Below are positions 1-8,756 of a DNA stretch of 64,000 nucleotides, one piece after another. The notes beneath the pieces were generated by a model, which worked only from the letters and a program-made list of their open reading frames with translations, was not told the DNA's origin and ran no database searches. Origin of the DNA: Gammaproteobacteria bacterium. GTDB lineage: Bacteria > Pseudomonadota > Gammaproteobacteria > Ga0077536. The position numbers were made by a program, and so were the translations under genes. Location of the stretch: the NCBI GenBank assembly GCA_024234975.1, contig JACKNH010000010.1, positions 62,001 through 126,000 of the forward strand, in the 5' to 3' direction. Position 1 is the stretch's first letter, and each line of letters begins with the position of its first letter.

Positions 1-161
1 CGGGCCAGGAAGAGTATAGCGACGTTGTCGATCCGACCCGCCATCAAGGCAGCGGAAGGTGCGCCGAATTCCGTGGCGGCCGGTTCAAGCGGCGCGTAAC
101 TGTCGAGAACGTCATCCACCACGACGCCGGTGCCACCAATGACAGCTGCGACGATGGTCAT
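1..161 (-). CDS. S-methyl-5'-thioinosine / nucleoside phosphorylase, N-terminal part (runs off the window)
   Basis: The reverse strand encodes an N-terminus beginning MTIVAAVIGGTGV, followed about 35 residues later by SAALMAGRIDNVAILFLAR. This pattern is typical of the PNP/MTAP family and closest by eye to the methylthioinosine phosphorylase branch known from gammaproteobacteria. The GGTG loop at residues 9-12 is the phosphate-binding turn. Only the first 53 residues are present. The family splits methylthioinosine (or a purine nucleoside) with phosphate in the cytosol during methylthioadenosine salvage. The ATG lies 5 nt after the stop of the ATPase gene upstream, so the two are probably co-transcribed. 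The exact substrate cannot be decided from this fragment. Confidence 0.72.
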   Translation of the reverse strand, partial: MTIVAAVIGGTGVVVDDVLDSYAPLEPAATEFGAPSAALMAGRIDNVAILFLA

Positions 162-166
162 ACCGG

Positions 167-1045
167 TCAATTGCCCATTTCGCTCAACGCATGGCGCCCG
201 GTCCAATCCTTGGCGAACTGCCAGGCGGAACGTCCGCTGCGGGAACCATGCAGCTGCGCCCACTGCAGCGCAGCCCGTTCCATGGCCGAGGCGTCGGTAT
301 CGACGTGGCCCAGTCGCGACAACCAGTGCTGCACGATATCGAGATACTGCTGCTGTTTGAAAGGATGAAACGCGAGCCAGACGCCGAAGCGCTCAGACAA
401 TGAAATTTTTTCTTCTACCGCCTCGCCGTAATGGACTTCACCATCGACGTAGGTGTGGTCGAGGTTGTCACGTTGCATTTCAGGTAACAGGTGGCGGCGG
501 TTTGACGTCGCATAGATCAGGAGATTGGACGGCGCGCTGTATACCGAGCCATCGAGGGCGACTTTGAGCGCCTTGTAACCGGTATCGTTGGCGTCGAACG
601 ACAAATCGTCGCAGAACAGGACGAATTTTTCGTCACGGCCACGCAATGCCGCGGCGATATCCGGCAGGTTGCCGAGGTCGTGGCGGTCAACCTCTATCAA
701 CCGCAGGCCGGCGGCGGAATGCGCATTCAACAGTGCTTTGACCAGCGACGATTTTCCTGTCCCGCGTGGGCCCCATAGCAAGGCGTGATTGGCCGGGAGA
801 CCGCGCAGAAACTGACGGGTGTTCAGATCCAGAGCCGTCTTCTGTTCATCGATGCCGAGCAGGTCATCAAGTTGAATGCCCGACAAGCTGTCGACAGGTT
901 CAACATGCGGTTGGCCGTGGCGTACCTGCCAGCGAAAAGCGATGGCGGAATTCCAGTCGGGATCCTGTGCCGCAGGTGGTATCAGCGCTTCCAGCCGGGT
1001 CAGTACTTCGTGGGCGTGGGTAATCAGTTTCTTGAGTCGTGACAT
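167..1045 (-). CDS. DUF815-family AAA ATPase
   Basis: This 292-residue protein has a Walker A motif GPRGTGKS at residues 92-99, a Walker B stretch FVLFCDDL at 141-148 and a sensor-like YATSNRRHL near 178-186. That layout and the overall sequence match the DUF815 group of AAA-type ATPases, whose cellular role is unknown. I chose the ATG giving MSRLKKLITHA; nine further residues could be added upstream but they do not look like the family start. It lies immediately before the nucleoside phosphorylase gene on the same strand, separated by 5 nt. No partner or substrate can be inferred from the sequence. Confidence 0.85.
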   Translation of the reverse strand: MSRLKKLITHAHEVLTRLEALIPPAAQDPDWNSAIAFRWQVRHGQPHVEPVDSLSGIQLDDLLGIDEQKTALDLNTRQFLRGLPANHALLWGPRGTGKSSLVKALLNAHSAAGLRLIEVDRHDLGNLPDIAAALRGRDEKFVLFCDDLSFDANDTGYKALKVALDGSVYSAPSNLLIYATSNRRHLLPEMQRDNLDHTYVDGEVHYGEAVEEKISLSERFGVWLAFHPFKQQQYLDIVQHWLSRLGHVDTDASAMERAALQWAQLHGSRSGRSAWQFAKDWTGRHALSEMGN

Positions 1046-1101
1046 GCCGCGCATTGTACCGGATTTGGTCACTTACAGCCGGGCCGGCCGACGGCGTGAG
1101 C

Positions 1102-3987
1102 TTAGTCCGGCGTGGACAGCGCCCTGGACAGCAATAATTCCAATCGACGCTTGTGTTGCAACAGATGCGCCGACTGTAATTTGGATATGCCCTGGCTTGT
1201 CAGCAATGCCGGAGACAAATCCACGTCAGTCACATAGATGGGGTAGTGCTCGCTGCTCGGTCGGGCGCTACGGATGAACCGGGCGGCTGCTTCCAGCATC
1301 CGGTTGCCATGACTGCGGGTCGAGAATTCTTCGTTTCCACAATAGATGGTGTACTCACGGTCCCCGCTGGCGGTGACGTCACCAAAGATTCTTACCGCGA
1401 GATATTCCTCAGCAGTCGGCTGTAACTCATATCGCTCCACCAGATAGCCACCTGAACGTTCGCGAGAGAGTTGAAAGAAATCGATTTCGATGTTTTCCAC
1501 CTGGCTGTCATTTGCGTCATCGACGATGAAAATATGCCGGCGGGTAGAAGCGAAAAATTTGTATAGCTGACTGTAAATATGCCGGATGTCCGTAAAGTCG
1601 GCGACCTGGGTCGTCAAGGCGCCGTACTCATCAACAACGTAGATATTCGCCCGACTACCGACTGTTTCGACAAAAACCTGGATGTGCGTGGCCTGATTCA
1701 ACTTGAACATGGCAGGTAGCGGCGAATCCTCCAGACATTCCTGGTCGAACCGTGTTTCGACCCAGGTTCCATGGGCAACTGCCAGTGCGGACAACAGGTT
1801 CTGGTAACTGCCCAGGTTCTCACACTCCATCTGGCCGCCGCGATTGGTCAGCAGGTAGTGGTTATCGTCAATCTCGATTACATATGCGCGACGTTGATTC
1901 ACCGGCGCGGCGTAAAAGAACCCGGCTACGTCTCCGAAGAACTTTTCGACGCGCCGCTCGATGAGACTCGAGTATTGGGAGGCAAAGCTTTTTACGGTGA
2001 GCGCGGGCGGCGTTGAGCCGGCAACCAGCGGCGCCCAACGGAAATAGTCGCACATGGCGCGCAACAGGCCACCGACACCCTCGTAGCTGAAGCAGAACAA
2101 CTCCTGCCATGACGTTGCGATAATCATGTCGAAGTTGTTGGTCAGGTTGATGCGCAGGCCGGCATAACGGAACGCGTCGCCGCTGTTGCTTGTCATCACA
2201 TCGCCGTCGCGCATCCGGTCGCGCATCGGCTCATAGCCGATATTGACGAGGAAGGCCGAATCTTCTACCCGCGGCGCTTTCAGCAGGTCGTCATTGGTGG
2301 GTTCATATATATTCTCCGCCGGGAACCGCTCGCCCAGAAAACGCAGAATTGCGCGCAGTTCGGTCGCTGTCAGGCTCTGGCTGCCTTGAAACAAATGCCA
2401 CCAGGTCCGTGGCCCGGAAATGCCGTTGAAGTGACACCAGCCAATCAAATCAATCAGGTTTGCTTCGCGGCGGATGGGCGTCGCGTCACCGACCGCATCC
2501 AGCCCCACCATGCCGCGATACAGTACCCAACTGGTATTGTCGCCATGCTCCGTCGCGTGCAGCGAAAGCTCCTCCTCGCGAAGATTGGCTTCGCCACGGT
2601 GATTCACATATTCGAGTTTGCCGGGTTTGCGTTCAAACGCCGCGTAGAGGCGGCGGCCCAGGATATTCAGATCGCGCTGCGTGATGCGTGGGTTGCCCGC
2701 ATGCTGCCGGGCGAATTCGGATAACCGCGAGTAACACTGTGACAACACTTTGATGGTATCGCGCCGGTCCTGCAGCACCGACTCGATTTTCCATCGCTCA
2801 CGGTTGTCGAGTTCAGTCAATTTGTAAGCGGGCCAGTCCCAGCCGCTGACGGCTTCTTCCAGGATTGCCCGTCGCCACTCGGGGTCGGTCGAAATGCGCG
2901 GTCGTGACAGCTTGTCGTGCGCCTTGAGATAGAAACTTCGACGGAGTACATCGAGTCGCGTACTGTCGTTCTGCGGCAGCAGATACTCTTCGACCTTCAG
3001 GTACATCTGCACGTACGGGTCGAGCCTGTTGAGCTGGTTCTCACCGTCGTAGACTGCAGCTTTGTACCGACTGCTGACCAGATCGCTATGCGGATATTCC
3101 GCAGCGTAGGCTTCCATCAGCAACAGCTTCTGGACAGATTTGTACGGTGAACCGATGCTCTTGGTCAGTTGCCAGACCGCAGCACCGAAGAATTCCTCTG
3201 CCGGGATCTTGCTCAGACCACCGAAGTCGATGTAATCGGTCAGGTCGAGTCGCCGTTTGGCAACCTGCTCGGCAATGAATTCTTCATAGCGATGATCCTG
3301 GTCTGGAGGTACCGCCCACCACAGCGGCCGAAGACCGGCCACTACCAGCGCGGAACGATAGAACTCGTCGAGCAACAGATGAAACTGGCTGCTGCCACTG
3401 CTTTCCGCCGATAGCCGGTTCATCTCGCCGCGCTTGAACTGCTCAGCCTGGATGACGAAGAAGTGCACTTCGAGGTTGAGTTCGGTCGCCCATTTTTCGA
3501 CGCCGGAACACTTCTGTTGCAGCAGGTCGAGCTCTGCCGGTTCAAGAAAATCGGCATGGCAAAGCCAGATGTCGAAATCACTTTCTCGTGAATAGGCGAC
3601 CGTGCCCGGACTACCCATCAAATACATGCCCTGGAGCGCCCAGCGCTTCTGCACGCGATGCTCAAACACAAAGGACTTGGCGATGTTCTTCTTGACCGCC
3701 GCCAGGGTGTCCCGGTTGGGGCCGTAGTTCGCGATGCCGCTCGGACAGTTCTGCGCGACATAGCCGGGCAGCAGCGGATGATTGGTATGGAACAGCAACG
3801 GCAGTACTTCCAGAAATACTTGCTGGCGCTGTAACAGACAGTCGTGGGTGCGGCGAAGCCGCTCGCGATTGATAGCGTCAAAGCGTTCCAGCGGTGATCG
3901 GGAACTGGCGGGACGACGAATGGTGGATTTGCCGGACGGAGCGCTCAACATACTGATAAATAGCGGCGAAATGCGCTGGATCTGCAC
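1102..3987 (-). CDS. cyaA: Class I adenylate cyclase
   Basis: The 961-residue protein matches the class I (enterobacterial-type) adenylate cyclase, which makes cyclic AMP from ATP in the cytoplasm. The catalytic nucleotidyltransferase-like centre is visible at residues 124-141: MGSPGTVAYSRESDFDIW, with the GS pair and the DFD metal ligands. The long C-terminal half is the regulatory region of this family and the length is normal. The start given is a GTG; an ATG 12 codons inside (3951) is an alternative, and neither has a clear ribosome site. A cAMP source in this window matters because a perfect CRP-type operator lies at about 16.1 kb. Confidence 0.92.
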   Translation of the reverse strand: MQIQRISPLFISMLSAPSGKSTIRRPASSRSPLERFDAINRERLRRTHDCLLQRQQVFLEVLPLLFHTNHPLLPGYVAQNCPSGIANYGPNRDTLAAVKKNIAKSFVFEHRVQKRWALQGMYLMGSPGTVAYSRESDFDIWLCHADFLEPAELDLLQQKCSGVEKWATELNLEVHFFVIQAEQFKRGEMNRLSAESSGSSQFHLLLDEFYRSALVVAGLRPLWWAVPPDQDHRYEEFIAEQVAKRRLDLTDYIDFGGLSKIPAEEFFGAAVWQLTKSIGSPYKSVQKLLLMEAYAAEYPHSDLVSSRYKAAVYDGENQLNRLDPYVQMYLKVEEYLLPQNDSTRLDVLRRSFYLKAHDKLSRPRISTDPEWRRAILEEAVSGWDWPAYKLTELDNRERWKIESVLQDRRDTIKVLSQCYSRLSEFARQHAGNPRITQRDLNILGRRLYAAFERKPGKLEYVNHRGEANLREEELSLHATEHGDNTSWVLYRGMVGLDAVGDATPIRREANLIDLIGWCHFNGISGPRTWWHLFQGSQSLTATELRAILRFLGERFPAENIYEPTNDDLLKAPRVEDSAFLVNIGYEPMRDRMRDGDVMTSNSGDAFRYAGLRINLTNNFDMIIATSWQELFCFSYEGVGGLLRAMCDYFRWAPLVAGSTPPALTVKSFASQYSSLIERRVEKFFGDVAGFFYAAPVNQRRAYVIEIDDNHYLLTNRGGQMECENLGSYQNLLSALAVAHGTWVETRFDQECLEDSPLPAMFKLNQATHIQVFVETVGSRANIYVVDEYGALTTQVADFTDIRHIYSQLYKFFASTRRHIFIVDDANDSQVENIEIDFFQLSRERSGGYLVERYELQPTAEEYLAVRIFGDVTASGDREYTIYCGNEEFSTRSHGNRMLEAAARFIRSARPSSEHYPIYVTDVDLSPALLTSQGISKLQSAHLLQHKRRLELLLSRALSTPD

Positions 3988-4116
3988 TGGACCGGCGGCG
4001 CCGCCGTACCCGCCGGACAGGGCCCGCCCAAGCCCCCGGGGTGCTTGCGTGTGCAGCGCGGGGATATCTGTTAAACTGCTGTAATTTCTAATATTTGTTC
4101 ACCAGGAAAGTACCCA

Positions 4117-5373
4117 ATGTTTGGCTCTGGCATGTGTATTAAAGACTTCGACAGCGACCTCTGGAATGCAATGGCGGGCGAAGCCTCGCGCCAGGAGACG
4201 CACATCGAATTGATCGCATCGGAAAACCACGCCAGTCCGCGGGTCCTGGAGGCTGCGGGATCTGTCCTGACCAACAAATACGCCGAAGGCTATCCGGGCA
4301 AGCGGTACTACGGCGGCTGTGAATATGTCGACGTGGTCGAGCAGCTGGCCATCGACCGCGCCAAGAAATTGTTCGGCGCTGCCTATGCAAATGTCCAGCC
4401 TCACTCCGGATCACAGGCCAACTGCGCGGTTTATTACGCGTTGCTGGATCCCTACGACACGATCATGGGCATGAGCCTTGCCCATGGTGGCCACCTGACG
4501 CACGGCGCCAAGGTCAGCTTTTCCGGGCGCATCTACAAGTCGGTTTTTTATGGATTGAACCCGAACACCGGCGAAATCGACTACGACCAGGCTGAGCAAC
4601 TCGCGCGGGAACACCGTCCACGCGTGATCATGACCGGGTTTTCCGCATACTCGCGCGTCGTTGATTGGCAACGGTTCCGCGAAATCGCCGACAGCATCGG
4701 CGCCTATCTCGTTGCTGATATTGCTCATGTCGCCGGACTGATTGCGACCGGTCACTATCCCAGCCCGGTCAATATCGCCGATGTCTGCACCAGCACCACG
4801 CACAAGACGCTGCGTGGCCCGCGTAGCGGGCTGATCCTCGCCCGCGCCAACAGTGATATCGAGAAGCGGTTGAATTCGGCCGTTTTCCCTGGCAATCAGG
4901 GTGGCCCGCTGATGCATATCATCGCCGCCAAAGCGGTGGCATTCCTGGAAGCGATGCAGCCGGAGTTCAAGGCCTATCAGGACCAGGTGATGATCAATTC
5001 ACGCACGATGGCCGAGCAGTTCAAGGCCTGCGGGTTCGACGTCGTATCCGGTGGCACGGACAATCATCTGTTCCTGCTCGATCTGACGAACAAGGGCATA
5101 ACGGGCAAGTTTGCCGAAGCACTGCTCGGTCGCGCCCACATCACGGTGAACAAGAACGCAGTGCCGAACGATCCGCAGCCGCCCACGGTCACCAGCGGAA
5201 TCCGTATCGGTACACCGGCGGTCACCACCCGTGGATTCACGGCCGACGACGTCCGTGCGCTGACGGATTGGATCTGCGACCTGCTGAATGCCGGCGACGA
5301 CGAGGAAGCGGTCATTACGGTGCGCGACAAAGCTGCCGAACTGTGCCGCCGCTACCCGGTCTATTCGAACTGA
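4117..5373 (+). CDS. glyA: Serine hydroxymethyltransferase
   Basis: This 418-residue PLP enzyme interconverts serine plus tetrahydrofolate with glycine plus methylene-tetrahydrofolate in the cytosol. The PLP-binding lysine is K230 in the motif TTHKTLRGPR, and the N-terminal IELIASENHAS and GYPGKRYYGGCEYVD blocks are intact. Length is normal for the family. AGGA sits 9 nt before the ATG; a second ATG five codons inside (MCIKDFDSD) would give the more usual N-terminus. It heads a forward operon with nrdR and the riboflavin genes, an order common in gammaproteobacteria. A TAAACT hexamer at 4072-4077 could be a -10 element but no convincing -35 accompanies it. Confidence 0.97.
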   Translation: MFGSGMCIKDFDSDLWNAMAGEASRQETHIELIASENHASPRVLEAAGSVLTNKYAEGYPGKRYYGGCEYVDVVEQLAIDRAKKLFGAAYANVQPHSGSQANCAVYYALLDPYDTIMGMSLAHGGHLTHGAKVSFSGRIYKSVFYGLNPNTGEIDYDQAEQLAREHRPRVIMTGFSAYSRVVDWQRFREIADSIGAYLVADIAHVAGLIATGHYPSPVNIADVCTSTTHKTLRGPRSGLILARANSDIEKRLNSAVFPGNQGGPLMHIIAAKAVAFLEAMQPEFKAYQDQVMINSRTMAEQFKACGFDVVSGGTDNHLFLLDLTNKGITGKFAEALLGRAHITVNKNAVPNDPQPPTVTSGIRIGTPAVTTRGFTADDVRALTDWICDLLNAGDDEEAVITVRDKAAELCRRYPVYSN

Positions 5374-5396
5374 AATAACCAACCCGTTGCATCAAG

Positions 5397-5912
5397 ATGC
5401 GCTGCCCATTCTGCGGACACCCGGATACCAAGGTCATCGACTCCCGCCTGCTGGGCGAGGGTGACCAGGTTCGCCGCCGCCGCGAATGCCTGAGCTGCAA
5501 GGCCCGCTACACCACTTACGAAACCGCGGAGCTCAGTCTGCCCCGCATCATCAAGAGTGACGGGCGTCGCGAAACCTTCAGCGATGAAAAGCTGCGCAAC
5601 GGCATTGTCAAAGCCCTGGAGAAACGACCGGTGCCGATGGCACGGGTCGAAAGCACCATCAATCTCATCAAGCGCCGCATCCGTGAAACCGGCGAACGTG
5701 AAATCGATGCGCGGCAGATCGGCGAAATCGTCATGGATGCCTTGCGCAGTCTTGACCAGGTGGCCTATGTGCGCTTCGCTTCGGTGTATCGCAGCTTCGA
5801 AGATGTCAAAGCGTTTCTCGAGGAGATTGAGCGTCTGGAAAACGACCTGCCGCCGGAGATGCGTGAACAACAGCTGGACTTGCTCGGCGCCGAGCGCAAA
5901 AAGGACGATTGA
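5397..5912 (+). CDS. nrdR: Transcriptional repressor NrdR
   Basis: NrdR is the zinc-finger and ATP-cone repressor of ribonucleotide reductase genes. The N-terminal zinc ribbon is visible as C3, C6, C31 and C34 (CPFCGHPDTKVIDSR and CLSCKARYTTYE), followed by an ATP-cone at about residues 49-139 (PRIIKSDGRRETFSDEKLRN and following). The 171-residue length is slightly above the usual 150-160. It lies 23 bp after glyA and upstream of ribD on the same strand, the standard neighbourhood. No NrdR-box pair was identified elsewhere in the window. Confidence 0.96.
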   Translation: MRCPFCGHPDTKVIDSRLLGEGDQVRRRRECLSCKARYTTYETAELSLPRIIKSDGRRETFSDEKLRNGIVKALEKRPVPMARVESTINLIKRRIRETGEREIDARQIGEIVMDALRSLDQVAYVRFASVYRSFEDVKAFLEEIERLENDLPPEMREQQLDLLGAERKKDD

Positions 5913-5978
5913 AGTATTCGCCGGCCACGGTAGCGTGACTGGTCGCTACCCACAGTTTCCGAACAATTCGCCAAGTTG

Positions 5979-7100
5979 ATGACCACATTTCCGCCAGCCA
6001 TCGATTCTGACGCGCACTACATGGCGCAGGCAATCACGCTGGCGCGGCTTGGCTGGTACAGCGCACGGCCTAACCCGCGCGTCGGCTGCGTCTTGGTGAA
6101 GGACGGCAAGGTCGTCGGTGAAGGTGCTCATCTGCGTGCCGGCGAGCCACATGCAGAGGTCTACGCATTGCAGATGGCAGGCGCAGCAGCTCAAGGCGCG
6201 ACCTGCTATGTCAGCCTTGAACCGTGCGCACATTTTGGCTGCACACCGCCGTGCGCCCGTGCGCTGATCGATGCCGGCTTGCAACGTGTGGTGTACGCCA
6301 TTGAAGACCCGGATCCGCGAGTCGCGGGTGCCGGCGCAGCCATGCTGGAGGCCGCCGGGATTGCTGTCACCCGCGGCGTGCTGGCCGAATCTGCGCGCCA
6401 GCTCAATCGTGGTTTCCTCTCGCGCGTCGCCCGCAATCGGCCATTCGTGCGGGCAAAGGTGGCCATGAGTATTGATGGTAGAATCGCGCTCGCCGACGGA
6501 CGCAGCAAATGGATTACCAGCGAGGCCGCCCGCCACGATGTGCAGCGCCTGCGGGCCGAATCCTGCGCCATCATGGTGGGCCGTGGCACGGTGATGACAG
6601 ATGATCCGTCGCTGACAGTTCGCGACGCCCAGTTCGATATACCGGAGCAACCGCTACGGGTGGTGCTTGATACGCAGCTCGCATTGAATCCTGCCAGTGC
6701 GATGTTGCAGCAGGCAGGTTCATCGCTCATATACACGGCCAGTACGGATGACGCACGCATGGCTGTCTTGCGGCAGGCGGGCGCAACGGTCAGGCAGACG
6801 ACAACCGAGGGTGCCGGGTTGGCCATCGCTCCGATTCTGGCGGACCTGGCGCAACAAGATATCAACGACCTGCTTGTTGAATCCGGGCCGGGTTTGACAA
6901 CCGCACTGCTCACAGGCGGCTGGCTGGATGAATTGATTATTTACGTGGCACCACGACTGTTGGGTGCCGATTCACGGGCAGTGGCCGGGCCGCTCATGCT
7001 CAACGAATTGAGCGATTCGCCCACGCTCGAGATTAGTGACATCCGGCAAATAGGCAAGGATATTCGCATTACCGCGATACCGCGGATTGCGGACAACTGA
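5979..7100 (+). CDS. ribD: Bifunctional diaminohydroxyphosphoribosylaminopyrimidine deaminase / reductase
   Basis: RibD performs two successive riboflavin-pathway steps. The N-terminal deaminase domain shows the zinc site: HAE at residues 58-60 and cysteines C83 and C92 in PCAHFGCTPPC. From about residue 150 the dihydrofolate-reductase-like domain follows, with VRAKVAMSIDGRIAL and ITSEAARHDVQRLRA. The 373-residue length is normal. I start at the ATG rather than the TTG one codon upstream. It is followed by ribE after 9 bp. Together with ribE and ribH it covers most of the pathway, but ribA/ribB functions are not in this window. Confidence 0.96.
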   Translation: MTTFPPAIDSDAHYMAQAITLARLGWYSARPNPRVGCVLVKDGKVVGEGAHLRAGEPHAEVYALQMAGAAAQGATCYVSLEPCAHFGCTPPCARALIDAGLQRVVYAIEDPDPRVAGAGAAMLEAAGIAVTRGVLAESARQLNRGFLSRVARNRPFVRAKVAMSIDGRIALADGRSKWITSEAARHDVQRLRAESCAIMVGRGTVMTDDPSLTVRDAQFDIPEQPLRVVLDTQLALNPASAMLQQAGSSLIYTASTDDARMAVLRQAGATVRQTTTEGAGLAIAPILADLAQQDINDLLVESGPGLTTALLTGGWLDELIIYVAPRLLGADSRAVAGPLMLNELSDSPTLEISDIRQIGKDIRITAIPRIADN

Positions 7101-7109
7101 GGTAGTAAT

Positions 7110-7769
7110 ATGTTTACAGGTATCATCACGGCCGTCGGCAAGGTGACGCAGGTGGCAGCCGGCGCATCGCATACCCGGCTGACGATTGATACGGCCGGCC
7201 TTGATTTGGCCGACGCCGAACTTGGCGAGAGCATTGCTGTATCAGGTACCTGTCTGACTGCGACACGGTTGGGTACGCGTGAGTTTGATGCGGACGTTTC
7301 ACCGGAAACGTTGAATTGCACGACTCTGGGCAGTCTGGTCGTTGGCAGCGAGGTCAACCTCGAACGCGCGTTGCGTCTGCAGGATCGGTTGGGCGGGCAC
7401 CTGGTGACGGGTCACGTCGATGGCATCGGTCGGGTACTGTCGATCACGCCGGATGGACAGGGTCAGGTGATCCGGTTTGAAGTGCCAGCCGATCTGTCGC
7501 GCTATGTGTCGCGTAAAGGTTCCATCTGTGTCAACGGTGTCAGTCTGACAGTGAATGCGGTGGATGGTGCGGTGTTCACCGTGCAGGTGATTCCGCACAC
7601 GTTGGCGCAGACAACGCTGCACGACTTGCAGGCAGGCAGTGCGGTCAATATTGAAGTCGACATGATTGCGCGCTACCTGGAACGTTTGTTGCCGGCGCTA
7701 CAGCCCGATGAAGTGGCAGGCGGTGTCAGCATTGAAAAATTGATGAGCGCCGGGTTTATCCGCGGCTAG
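7110..7769 (+). CDS. ribE: Riboflavin synthase, alpha subunit
   Basis: The 219-residue protein is the trimeric riboflavin synthase that dismutates two molecules of dimethyl-ribityllumazine. Two lumazine-binding repeats are visible: the first begins MFTGIITAVG, the second begins near residue 99 with HLVTGHVDGIGRV. CVNGVSLTVNAV is the conserved block of the second repeat. Length is typical. It sits 9 bp after ribD and 61 bp before ribH. In many relatives a ribBA gene separates ribE and ribH; here it is absent. The symbol ribC is used in some species for the same gene. Confidence 0.95.
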   Translation: MFTGIITAVGKVTQVAAGASHTRLTIDTAGLDLADAELGESIAVSGTCLTATRLGTREFDADVSPETLNCTTLGSLVVGSEVNLERALRLQDRLGGHLVTGHVDGIGRVLSITPDGQGQVIRFEVPADLSRYVSRKGSICVNGVSLTVNAVDGAVFTVQVIPHTLAQTTLHDLQAGSAVNIEVDMIARYLERLLPALQPDEVAGGVSIEKLMSAGFIRG

Positions 7770-7830
7770 TCCCGGGTGGCGGCGGATTATCTGCGCAGCG
7801 GATACGAAGATTCACGGCAAAGGTGGCAAT

Positions 7831-8307
7831 GTGGCAGACATAGAAAGAATATCCGGATCACTGATCGCTCCCCGGGATGCACGGGTGGCTATCGTCAGCG
7901 CCCGGTTCAACAGTTTCATCGTGGATCACCTGGAAAGTGGTTGCATCGATATCTTGCGGCGGCATGGCATGAGTGACGGCAATATCGCCGTGGTGAAAGT
8001 GCCGGGAGCCTTTGAATTGCCAGTGGCCGTGCGCCGGCTGGCGCTGACCGGGCGCTACGAGGCGGTCGTTGCCTTGGGCTGCGTCATCCGCGGTTCCACG
8101 GCACACTTCGACTATGTCGCCGGTACCTGCGCGAACGGCCTCGCCGCGGTGGCCACCGATACCGGTATACCGGTGTCGTTCGGGGTGTTGACGGTCGACT
8201 CCATCGAGCAGGCTATCGAACGCGCCGGCACCAAGGCTGGCAACAAGGGCGGCGACGCAGGATTGACGGCGCTTGAAATGATCAACGTCTGCCGCGCCGT
8301 TCAATGA
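7831..8307 (+). CDS. ribH: 6,7-dimethyl-8-ribityllumazine synthase
   Basis: This 158-residue protein condenses the ribityl-aminouracil with dihydroxybutanone phosphate, the penultimate step of riboflavin synthesis. Family blocks are present: RFNSFIVDHL, VPGAFELPVAV, ALGCVIRGSTAHFDYV and FGVLTVDSIEQA. The start is a GTG preceded by AAGG at a good distance. Its stop overlaps the nusB start in an ATGA arrangement, which implies translational coupling; the ribH-nusB pair is widely conserved. Confidence 0.96.
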   Translation: MADIERISGSLIAPRDARVAIVSARFNSFIVDHLESGCIDILRRHGMSDGNIAVVKVPGAFELPVAVRRLALTGRYEAVVALGCVIRGSTAHFDYVAGTCANGLAAVATDTGIPVSFGVLTVDSIEQAIERAGTKAGNKGGDAGLTALEMINVCRAVQ

Positions 8308-8756
8308 CGTCACGTTCAATACGAGGGCGTGTCGGTGCACGACGCTGTGCCGTGCAGGCCTTATACCAATGGCAGATCACCGAAACTCCACCGGCAACGA
8401 TCATTGCGGAGTTTCATAGCGACCGCGAATTGAACAAGGTCGATCTCGAATACTTCGACACACTGGTCCGGACCATTCCGCGTGAAGCCGATTCACTGCG
8501 GGCCCATATTGAGCCGCTGTTGGATCGCCAGTGGCAGGCATTGGGGCCGGTGGAACGCTCCATCCTGTTGGTCGGGACGTACGAGCTCGTGCATTGCCTG
8601 GAAGTGCCACGCAAAGTGGTGATCAACGAAGCGGTGGAACTTGCCAGGATGTTCGGCGCCGACGAAGGACACAAGTACATCAACGGCGTCCTGGACAAGC
8701 TTTCGCATGACGTGCGAGCCATCGAATGGCAGGCCGACAGTAAAGCGAGTGGGTGA
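8304..8756 (+). CDS. nusB: Transcription antitermination factor NusB
   Basis: NusB (150 residues) binds boxA RNA together with ribosomal protein S10 and promotes antitermination of rRNA operons. The all-helical family signature is clear: RRCAVQALYQWQITE at the N-terminus, ERSILLVGTYEL in the middle, and KVVINEAVELARMFGADEGH with KYINGVLDKL near the end. It overlaps ribH by 4 nt and thiL by 8 nt, so the three genes form one transcriptional unit. Confidence 0.96.
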   Translation: MTSRSIRGRVGARRCAVQALYQWQITETPPATIIAEFHSDRELNKVDLEYFDTLVRTIPREADSLRAHIEPLLDRQWQALGPVERSILLVGTYELVHCLEVPRKVVINEAVELARMFGADEGHKYINGVLDKLSHDVRAIEWQADSKASG

